A DNA stretch of 12,117 bases, from NCBI GenBank assembly GCA_052390415.1, contig JBQTGY010000171.1:1-12117 (forward strand). The letters run 5' to 3'. The translations under genes were made by a program, and so were the position numbers. Source of the stretch: JANNWF01 sp052390415. Its GTDB lineage: Bacteria > Pseudomonadota > Gammaproteobacteria > Xanthomonadales > Xanthomonadaceae. How positions within the stretch are numbered: position 1 is the first letter of the stretch; every line of letters starts with the position of its first letter. The notes beneath the pieces are model-generated. The model made no database searches and was not told where the DNA came from. It was given only the letters and a program-made list of their open reading frames with translations. This document shows, piece after piece, positions 1 to 5,373 of the stretch.

Positions 1-72
1 TGTGTTGGTGGGTGGTGTGGTGTGGCCTGTCCCCCCCTTTGGGGGTGGGCGGGGGGGGGGGGGCCCCCCCCA
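1..72. other. Low-complexity homopolymer block, probable contig end
   Basis: A GT-rich start runs into C7-TTT-G5 (31-45), then 13 consecutive G (51-63) directly followed by 8 C (64-71). This is unlike the mixed-composition DNA that follows and has no coding character. Such G/C runs next to a contig boundary are commonly assembly or base-calling artefacts. A real G-rich, structure-forming tract is the alternative. The two short open frames crossing it have no recognisable protein character. Confidence 0.6.
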
Positions 73-160
73 CGAGGCCACGCCTAAATTCTCGCTCGTT
101 CCAAACCCAGCGCACGAAAGGCAACACCACGCCAACTTCAAATCGTTCGCGAGTCCGGAC

Positions 161-196
161 TCTCACCCCCACCCGTCTCCCGGAGGGAGAGGAGCT
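161..196. repeat. Short palindromic intergenic element upstream of tyrA
   Basis: A C-rich stretch leads into a perfect 6-bp inverted repeat, TCTCCC (176-181), spacer GGA, GGGAGA (185-190). I associate elements of this form, C-rich then CTCTCCC-GGA-GGGAGAG, with many dispersed intergenic copies in xanthomonad-type genomes; that is recollection, not a search. It lies 60-70 bp upstream of tyrA and could be transcribed as a small hairpin in the leader. It has no T-run and so is not a classical terminator on this strand. Confidence 0.45.
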
Positions 197-257
197 GCTG
201 CTTGCAACTCACTGGATGATTCGCGGTGAGAGTTGGGCTCCAAGCTAAACTTCCTCG

Positions 258-1370
258 ATGATCGAATCTCCCGTCATCGGCATCGTTGGAAGTCAGGGCG
301 CTTACGGGCGTTGGTTGACGCGGTTTTTTCGGGAGCGGATGGGGTTGCGCGTGGTGGGGCGGGATCCGGTGGGCGATCTGGACTTGTCGGAAGTCTCCTT
401 GATTGCCGCTAGCGATGTGCTCATTTTTTCGGCACCTATCAGGCACACGGCGGCATTGATTGCACACTACGTGGCGCTGGCCGCGGGCAGCGAGCGCGAA
501 CAGTTGTGGCTGGACGTGACCTCCATCAAACGCGAGCCCGTGGCAGCCATGCTCGAGTCCACGGCCGATGTGGTGGGCCTGCATCCGATGTGCGCACCTC
601 CGCGCGCACCGACCTTGCGCGGGCGGGTGATGGTGGTGTGCGAAGCGCGCCTGACGCGTTGGCGCGGATTCGTCGAAAAACTGTTGAGCGCATTGGAAGC
701 CGAATGCGTTCATGCCGGCGCACAGGCGCACGACCAACGGATGGCGCTGGTGCAAGCCATGGTGCATGCGGTGCATCTGGCGCAAGCGGCCGTGCTGCGA
801 GACTGCGCGCCGGACGTCAACCAACCATCCGATGTGATGCCATATCGAAGCGTGTCATTCGAGCTGGACATGACCATCGCTGCCCGCGTGTTGGCGAGCA
901 ATCCGGCAATCTATGAGGACATACAGTTCGGCAACCCGGCGGTGTTGCCAATGCTCGACAAACTACTGCTCGCACTGACGACGCTGCGTGACTGCGTGCG
1001 CGCGGGTGATGAGGCGGGTCGCGAACGCTTCCGGTCGGCGTTTTTCGAGAGCGGTCGCGCATTCTTCGGGGAGCGCGCGCTGCGCGAGGGCAACCATGGC
1101 TTCGAGCGACTTGGCTATTTGTTGGCTGATCTCAACGACCGCCGCGTGCTCGATATTCACTTGCTCGACGATCAACCTGGCGCGTTGCGCGCATTGCTGG
1201 CACTGATGGAGATGCATCAGATCAACCTGCGTTCGATCCATTCTTCGCGCACGCCCACTGGCGAGGTGCACTTTCGGATCGGCTGCGACGACGATTCCGA
1301 TCCTGCGTTGTTGCAGCACATCGCCAGCGAGATCGAGCGCACTGGCCTGGGTCGCACGGTGACATGTTGA
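258..1370 (+). CDS. tyrA: Prephenate dehydrogenase with C-terminal ACT domain
   Basis: Converts prephenate to 4-hydroxyphenylpyruvate with NAD+ in tyrosine synthesis, in the cytoplasm. The Rossmann nucleotide-binding loop GIVGSQGAYGRW lies at residues 8-19. WLDVTSIKREP (84-94) and GLHPMC (107-112) match the dehydrogenase core. AHDQRMALVQAMVHAVH (157-173) corresponds to the HDQNMAFIQALRH segment of the E. coli T-protein, with H170 at the equivalent catalytic-region histidine. The helical dimerisation region follows to about 290. An ACT domain (about 298-345, LDDQPGALRALLALM) presumably gives tyrosine feedback control. There is no N-terminal chorismate mutase, unlike E. coli TyrA. The ATG at 258 is the first usable start: an in-frame ATG at 216 hits a stop at 246. 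No clear Shine-Dalgarno is visible. The 3' end overlaps cobT by 7 nt, implying coupled translation. Confidence 0.9.
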   Translation: MIESPVIGIVGSQGAYGRWLTRFFRERMGLRVVGRDPVGDLDLSEVSLIAASDVLIFSAPIRHTAALIAHYVALAAGSEREQLWLDVTSIKREPVAAMLESTADVVGLHPMCAPPRAPTLRGRVMVVCEARLTRWRGFVEKLLSALEAECVHAGAQAHDQRMALVQAMVHAVHLAQAAVLRDCAPDVNQPSDVMPYRSVSFELDMTIAARVLASNPAIYEDIQFGNPAVLPMLDKLLLALTTLRDCVRAGDEAGRERFRSAFFESGRAFFGERALREGNHGFERLGYLLADLNDRRVLDIHLLDDQPGALRALLALMEMHQINLRSIHSSRTPTGEVHFRIGCDDDSDPALLQHIASEIERTGLGRTVTC

Positions 1371-2401
1371 ATTTCACGATCAGCCCGCTTGATCGAAGCG
1401 GTGATCTGGCCTGTAAAGTTCGCGCCGATCTGGATACCAAGACCAAGCCACCCGGCTCGCTGGGCCGACTCGAATCGCTGGCCTTGCAATTGGCCTTGAT
1501 CCAACAGACCCCGCGACCGCATGTTCGATCCGCTCAGGTCATCGTGTTTGCAGGTGACCATGGCGTGGTGGCCGAGAGCGTGACGCCCTATCCGCAAGCG
1601 GTCACGGCGCAGATGGTGGCCAACTTTCTGGCCGGTGGTGCCGCCATTTCGGTGCTGGCGCGCGAGTTTGGCGCGGGCCTTGCGGTCGTCAATGCCGGCG
1701 TCGTCAGCGAACTGCCTGCGCATGCTGATCTGCTCGACCAATGCGTCGCTCGCGGCACCGCCAATCTGCGTGCTGGTCCGGCCATGTCCGTCGATGATGC
1801 CGAGCGTTGCTTGGCGTTGGGCGCAGCTGCCGTCGCTCGTTTTGCCAACGCCGACGTGTTCGTGTTCGGCGAAATGGGCATAGGCAACAGCACTTCGGCG
1901 GCAGCACTGATGCACGCACTTACCGGCATCGCTGCGTCGCAGTGCGTGGGTCGCGGAACCGGCGTCGACGATGCGGGACTCGCTCGCAAGGTCGATGTGG
2001 TGGCAGCAGCAGTCAAGCTCTATCCGGCGAGTGTCGATGCACGGATGCAGTTGGCGCGGTTTGGCGGCTTCGAGATCGGGCAAATGACCGGCGCGATGCT
2101 TGCCGCCGCGGCACGACGCGTCATGTTTGTGGTCGACGGATTCATCGCCACCGCGGCGGCTGCATTGGCGGCACGAATTGAGCCCGCGATACTCGATTAC
2201 GCGGTGTTCGCGCATGTCTCCGCCGAGTCATCTCATCGGCGTTGGTTGGATGCATTGGGCGTACGCGCCTTGCTCGATCTGGATTTGCGCCTGGGCGAAG
2301 GCAGTGGCGCCATTCTCGCTCTGCCCTTGCTGCGCGCGGCGTGTGCTTTGCTTGAGCACATGGCCACCTTTGACAGTGCTGGCGTGAGTGATCGCGGATG
2401 A
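1364..2401 (+). CDS. cobT: Nicotinate-nucleotide--dimethylbenzimidazole phosphoribosyltransferase
   Basis: Transfers phosphoribose from nicotinate mononucleotide to 5,6-dimethylbenzimidazole, giving alpha-ribazole 5'-phosphate for the cobalamin lower loop. Family landmarks appear in order: KPPGSLGRLE (28-37), FAGDHGVVAESVTPYP (62-77), VTAQMVANFLAGGAAI (80-95), FGEMGIGNSTSAAAL (168-182), GRGTGVDD (196-203), FGGFEIGQMTGAM (233-245), VDGFIATAAA (257-266) and the catalytic loop GEGSGA (311-316). In that loop E312 is the equivalent of the general-base glutamate (Glu317 in the Salmonella enzyme). The 345-residue length is normal for the family. The ATG lies inside the end of tyrA and the stop overlaps the cobS start (ATGA), so it belongs to one transcription unit. 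Lower-ligand specificity cannot be read reliably from sequence. Confidence 0.96.
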   Translation: MLNFTISPLDRSGDLACKVRADLDTKTKPPGSLGRLESLALQLALIQQTPRPHVRSAQVIVFAGDHGVVAESVTPYPQAVTAQMVANFLAGGAAISVLAREFGAGLAVVNAGVVSELPAHADLLDQCVARGTANLRAGPAMSVDDAERCLALGAAAVARFANADVFVFGEMGIGNSTSAAALMHALTGIAASQCVGRGTGVDDAGLARKVDVVAAAVKLYPASVDARMQLARFGGFEIGQMTGAMLAAAARRVMFVVDGFIATAAAALAARIEPAILDYAVFAHVSAESSHRRWLDALGVRALLDLDLRLGEGSGAILALPLLRAACALLEHMATFDSAGVSDRG

Positions 2402-3189
2402 GCCGTGTGCGTCATCAGTTGCGGCTGTTTGCCGTGGCCGTGCAGTTTTTCACTCGCCTGCCAGTGCCCCAATTCAAGCAATTCGATCCGCGCTGGCTCA
2501 GTCAGTCGGCACGCTATTTTCCATTGGTCGGGCTGTTGGTCGGAGCAATCAGCGCGGCATCGTTGTGGCTGTGTGGTCAGTGGCTACCGATGCCTGTTGC
2601 CAGCGGTTTGGCGCTAGGTGTCAGCATCATGGTGACCGGCGCGTTTCACGAAGACGGCCTCGCCGATACCTTCGATGCTTTGGGTGGCAGCGTGCCGAAG
2701 GAGCGCGCGCTGGAGATCATGCAGGACTCGCGCATCGGCAGCTACGGCGCGGTGGCGATGGCATTCGGCGTTGGTTTGCGCTGGGTGTTGCTGGCGTCGC
2801 TTCCGCTGTCGTTGGCGTGTCTCGCTTTGCTCGCTTTGCACCCCGCCGCGCGCGGCGGATCAGTCACCCTGATGGCGCGACTGCGTTACGTCCGCTTCGA
2901 TGACAGCAAAGCCAAACCGGTGGCGCAGGATCTTGCCGGCCTTGATCTGGTTGTCGCCTTACTGACCGCCGTTCTGCCCGCGCTGGTGATCACCTGGTTC
3001 TGGCCACCGCTGTGGCTTGCCATGAGTGCGGGCTTGATCGGAGTGGGTTTGGTTCATTTGTTTTGCGGTCGCTGGTTCCGGCAACGCATCGGTGGTTACA
3101 CCGGCGACACCTTGGGCTGCGCCGAACAACTCGGCGAGATCGCATTCCTGCTCGGCGCCCTCGTCGCCCTGCCACTGCTGTGGGCGTAG
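2398..3189 (+). CDS. cobS: Adenosylcobinamide-GDP ribazoletransferase (cobalamin synthase)
   Basis: Inner-membrane enzyme that joins AdoCbi-GDP to alpha-ribazole or its 5'-phosphate, completing the nucleotide loop. Recognised by AVQFFTRLPVP (14-24), the acidic metal-binding motif HEDGLADTFDALGG (84-97), RALEIMQDSRIGSYG (103-117), ARLRYVR (160-166) and the C-terminal GGYTGDTLGCAEQLGE (232-247). Hydrophobic segments at about 40-58, 67-82, 120-147, 183-202 and 204-223, plus the C-terminal tail, fit a polytopic membrane protein. The 263-residue length is typical. It starts within the cobT stop (ATGA overlap), and cobC follows after 4 nt. CobS uses the product of its neighbour CobT, so the clustering makes direct pathway sense. 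Confidence 0.96.
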   Translation: MSRVRHQLRLFAVAVQFFTRLPVPQFKQFDPRWLSQSARYFPLVGLLVGAISAASLWLCGQWLPMPVASGLALGVSIMVTGAFHEDGLADTFDALGGSVPKERALEIMQDSRIGSYGAVAMAFGVGLRWVLLASLPLSLACLALLALHPAARGGSVTLMARLRYVRFDDSKAKPVAQDLAGLDLVVALLTAVLPALVITWFWPPLWLAMSAGLIGVGLVHLFCGRWFRQRIGGYTGDTLGCAEQLGEIAFLLGALVALPLLWA

Positions 3190-3193
3190 CGGC

Positions 3194-3730
3194 GTGAGCC
3201 ACATCTGGGCCGTACGCCATGCGCGAATCGAGGCCGCCCATGGGCTCTGTTACGGCCACACCGATTGGCACCCGGGCAGCGACGCCTCGGCCCATCACGC
3301 CGCACTGCTCGCGCAGCACCTTCCATTGCTGCCGATAGTGAGCAGCCCGTTGCAGCGCTGTCTGCGTCTGGCGCGGCCGCTGGCGGAACTGACCAGACAA
3401 CCGCTGCGGATCGATCCACGTTTGATGGAGATGCATTTTGGCGATTGGGAGGGCATGCCCTGGGAGCAGGTTGGCCGCCAGGATCTGGATGCATGGGCCG
3501 CCGACACCGTGCGATTCGCGCCACCGAATGGTGAGTCTTTCGCTGGGTTGATCCAACGCGTCCACGCTGCCGCAAACGAGCAAGCAACGCCTTCCATCTG
3601 GATCACCCACGCGGGTGTGATTCGCGCGCTTGAGCATCTGTGTCACGCAATGCCTTTGCTCGAAGCCGCGGGCCTGGAGATCCCGTACCTGCGAGCGCAA
3701 CGATTCACTCTCACCATTCAAGCGAATTGA
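3194..3730 (+). CDS. cobC: Alpha-ribazole phosphatase (histidine phosphatase family)
   Basis: Dephosphorylates alpha-ribazole 5'-phosphate or cobalamin 5'-phosphate at the last steps of nucleotide-loop assembly. The phosphoglycerate-mutase fold shows catalytic R8-H9 in WAVRHA, the CobC-type GLCYGHTDW (17-25), a second phosphate-binding arginine in SSPLQRC (R55), the acid E79 in MEMHFGDWEGM, and the second histidine H139 in WITHAGVIR. The first motif reads RHA instead of RHG, and non-Gly residues here are known among CobC-like proteins. I chose the GTG at 3194 (178 residues). The upstream ATG at 3092 would add 34 low-complexity residues overlapping cobS by 98 nt, whereas homology begins right at SHIWAVRHA. 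The Shine-Dalgarno is poor, so translation is probably coupled to cobS. Confidence 0.88.
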   Translation: MSHIWAVRHARIEAAHGLCYGHTDWHPGSDASAHHAALLAQHLPLLPIVSSPLQRCLRLARPLAELTRQPLRIDPRLMEMHFGDWEGMPWEQVGRQDLDAWAADTVRFAPPNGESFAGLIQRVHAAANEQATPSIWITHAGVIRALEHLCHAMPLLEAAGLEIPYLRAQRFTLTIQAN

Positions 3731-3788
3731 TTTCACGTGCCTTGTTGCATTGCAGCACTCAATTGCACTGAATCGATTGATTGACCCT

Positions 3789-3827
3789 ACCTATGTTGCT
3801 AACGTCCAAAGGCTAGGTTTCTTTTTT
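3789..3827 (+). terminator. Weak terminator candidate after the tyrA-cob unit
   Basis: ACCTA (3789-3793) can pair with TAGGT (3814-3818) across a 20-nt loop, followed shortly by a six-T run (3822-3827). The stem is short and AT-containing, so this is only a position where the unit could end. The T-rich tract might equally be part of a promoter. Confidence 0.2.
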
Positions 3828-3999
3828 GCAATCAGGCGATCGCAATGAATAGCACTCAGCGAATATGTGCCAACAGTCGGCGCGCTCGAATTGCGCGGCC
3901 GGGTTACGGCCCACTGCCTGGCTCCATGCAAGTTCTGGTTGGTCGCGCAACCCCTCTGGATTCCTCTGCATCTCACCCCGGACAAAGCGTTGCTCTTGA

Positions 4000-4300
4000 T
4001 GTTGCTTACGCCTTTGAGGTTGCCTTCGCTTTTGCCGTCGGGTCCCCTTTGTGGAGGCGGTGGTTGGGAGATAAGGCCCGAAGGGGTGCGCGCATGGATG
4101 CGCGCACGTTTTCGAAAGCACAGGATGCGCTACCGAAAACCCCTTCCAACCACCGCGAACTCGCGGCTTCATCGCGAGCGCCACATCGGGGTCGCCTTCT
4201 GTTTGGTTACCTTCTCTTGGCGAAGCAGGAAAAATTGACTCGGCCGCCGCCGACCGAGCGAAGCGAAGGCCGGGGCGAAGCCCCGGAACGGACGAAACCG
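4000..4300. repeat. Dispersed intergenic repeat block, xanthomonad-like
   Basis: The block runs from a T-rich segment encoding VAFAFAVGSPLW in one + frame, through a perfect palindrome (4086-4107), to a segment translating as GYLLLAKQEKLTRPP (about 4205-4251), then a GC hairpin (4270-4286: CCGGGGC-GAA-GCCCCGG). In my recollection, intergenic sequences with this order, a central MDAR-encoding palindrome then a KQEK-TRP-encoding tail, occur in many copies in xanthomonad and related genomes and are often mis-annotated as hypothetical proteins. Only one copy is in the window, so multiplicity cannot be shown here. The exact ends are uncertain. Confidence 0.55.
4086..4107. repeat. Perfect 10-bp inverted repeat with 2-nt centre
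   Basis: GTGCGCGCAT (4086-4095) and its exact reverse complement ATGCGCGCAC (4098-4107) flank a central GG, followed by GTTTTC. As RNA this gives a strong GC-rich hairpin with a short T-run, so it could pause or terminate transcription on the + strand ahead of oxyR. It is the core of the repeat block rather than an isolated terminator. Confidence 0.7.
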
Positions 4301-4338
4301 TGCCACAAACGACCCTGCAACGAGAGAAGCGAAAAACT

Positions 4339-4363
4339 GAATTCCGGCCTGCGCCGAGAAGAC
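4339..4363 (-). repeat. Possible AQAGIQ-type dispersed repeat remnant
   Basis: Read on the minus strand this segment translates as FSAQAGIQ inside a short open frame. Small dispersed repeats with GCGCAGGC-like cores, whose translations read PAQAGIQ, are frequent between genes in many proteobacteria. This looks like a single degenerate copy abutting the larger repeat block. The assignment rests on resemblance only. Confidence 0.35.
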
Positions 4364-4413
4364 GAATTTGCTAGTCAGCATCCTGCGGCCGCGCCCCGCA
4401 GAACCCCACCCTC

Positions 4414-5373
4414 ATGAACCTGCGCGACCTCACCTACCTTGTCGCCCTCGCCAACCACAAACACTTTGGTCGCGCCGCAGCGGCCAGTTTTGTCAGTCAG
4501 CCGACGCTATCCACGCAGATAAAAAAACTTGAGGACGAGTTGGGTGTCACCCTGATCGAGCGCGCGCCGCGGCGGGTGATGTTGACAGCGGTGGGCCAGG
4601 AAATCGCCGATCGAGCCAAACGCATCGTCGCCGAAGTGGAACAGTTGAAGGAAACCGCGCGACGCACCCTGGATCCCGAGGCCGGCAGCATGCGTCTGGG
4701 CCTGTTTCCCACGTTGGCGCCCTACCTGCTTCCGCACGTGGTGCCGGCCATTCGCAAGCGCTTTCCGCGCCTCGAATTGTTGTTGGTGGAAGAGAAAACC
4801 GACGCACTGCTGAAGTTGCTGCGCGAAGGCAGACTCGATGCAGCGGTGTTGGCCCTGCCCGTGCACGATGGTCAATTGCACATCGAGCCGCTGTTCGAGG
4901 AGCCCTTCCTGCTGGCAGTGCCGCATTCGCACCCGTTAGCGCGGCGCAAGCAGCTCAAGCTCGATGAGATCGCCAGCGAGAGTTTGCTGCTGTTGGAAGA
5001 CGGCCACTGCATGCGGGATCAAGCGCTGGATGTCTGTCATCTGTCCGGCGCGATGGAGAAAGCCGGCTTTCGCGCCACCAGCCTGGAGACGCTACGCCAG
5101 ATGGTGGCCGCCAATGTCGGCATGACGCTTTTGCCTGCGCTGTCGGTGCAGCCGCCGGTTCCGGTGCAGGAAGCGATTCATCTGATCCCGTTCGCCGGGC
5201 GGGCGCCGAGCCGACGCATCGCGATGGTCTGGAGGCGCAGTTCGGCGATGGGCGCCTTCCTGAGTCAGTTGGCAGCGCTGATGGGAGACGTGTCGCGACC
5301 ACTGTTGCAGGTGGGTGCGGACGATCGCGCTGCCCTGCCGATTGCGCGAAAACAGCGCGTGGCAAGGGTCTGA
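4414..5373 (+). CDS. oxyR: Hydrogen peroxide-sensing LysR-family regulator OxyR
   Basis: Thiol-switch transcription factor that senses H2O2 and controls peroxide-defence genes. The N-terminal winged helix-turn-helix (1-60) begins MNLRDLTYLVALANHKHFGRAA, nearly identical to E. coli OxyR, followed by VSQPTLSTQIKKLEDELGV (27-45). The effector domain carries LEDGHCMRDQALDVC, placing the two redox cysteines at C199 and C208, exactly as numbered in E. coli OxyR. FRATSLETLRQMVAA (219-233) and MTLLPALSV (237-245) also match. At 319 residues it is slightly longer than E. coli OxyR because of a short variable tail. The ATG at 4414 gives the family N-terminus but lacks a clear Shine-Dalgarno. No katG or ahpCF is adjacent. 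The stop is immediately followed by the kinase start, so the two are probably co-transcribed. Confidence 0.95.
   Translation: MNLRDLTYLVALANHKHFGRAAAASFVSQPTLSTQIKKLEDELGVTLIERAPRRVMLTAVGQEIADRAKRIVAEVEQLKETARRTLDPEAGSMRLGLFPTLAPYLLPHVVPAIRKRFPRLELLLVEEKTDALLKLLREGRLDAAVLALPVHDGQLHIEPLFEEPFLLAVPHSHPLARRKQLKLDEIASESLLLLEDGHCMRDQALDVCHLSGAMEKAGFRATSLETLRQMVAANVGMTLLPALSVQPPVPVQEAIHLIPFAGRAPSRRIAMVWRRSSAMGAFLSQLAALMGDVSRPLLQVGADDRAALPIARKQRVARV

Larger units (their letters stand above)
3731..4413. other. Gene-free interval with AT-rich spacer and repeat block
   Basis: Nearly 680 bases separate cobC from oxyR. The first ~115 (3731-3845) are visibly more AT-rich than the flanks and include a T-tract at 3822-3827. 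From about 3930 to 4365 the DNA looks like dispersed repeat material, described in separate entries. A 190-codon open frame (3845-4417) crosses it, but its translation is rich in Arg, Pro and Ala with no domain and appears driven by the repeat. I see no tRNA, no convincing small RNA and no cobalamin riboswitch. The oxyR promoter must lie here or inside the repeat, but no clear -35/-10 pair stands out. Confidence 0.6.

Noticed and set aside
216..248. ATG at 216, in frame with tyrA, as an upstream start
   Set aside because: The frame meets a TAA at 246-248 before the dehydrogenase begins, so ATG 258 is the start. The 10-codon frame is probably meaningless.
1217..2215. 332-codon minus-strand open frame opposite tyrA/cobT
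   Set aside because: It is antisense to well-supported genes. The His/Arg/Gln-rich translation is typical of a shadow frame in high-GC DNA.
3092..3193. N-terminal extension of CobC from an ATG inside cobS
   Set aside because: The 34 extra residues are Ser/Pro/Cys-rich, overlap cobS by 98 nt and precede the point where phosphatase homology begins (GTG at 3194).
3905..3925. CCCACTGCC as a possible cobalamin riboswitch B12-box
   Set aside because: It lies downstream of the cob genes, does not match the conserved box, and has no supporting stem context or downstream B12 gene.
4270..4286. CCGGGGC-GAA-GCCCCGG hairpin as a rho-independent terminator
   Set aside because: It is a perfect stem but is followed by AACGGACG rather than a T-run on the + strand. 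Treated as part of the repeat block.
3845..4417. 190-codon + strand open frame ending in an ATGA overlap with oxyR
   Set aside because: It traverses repeat-like DNA, has low-complexity Arg/Pro/Ala-rich translation, lacks a ribosome-binding site and has no domain. The overlap with oxyR appears coincidental.
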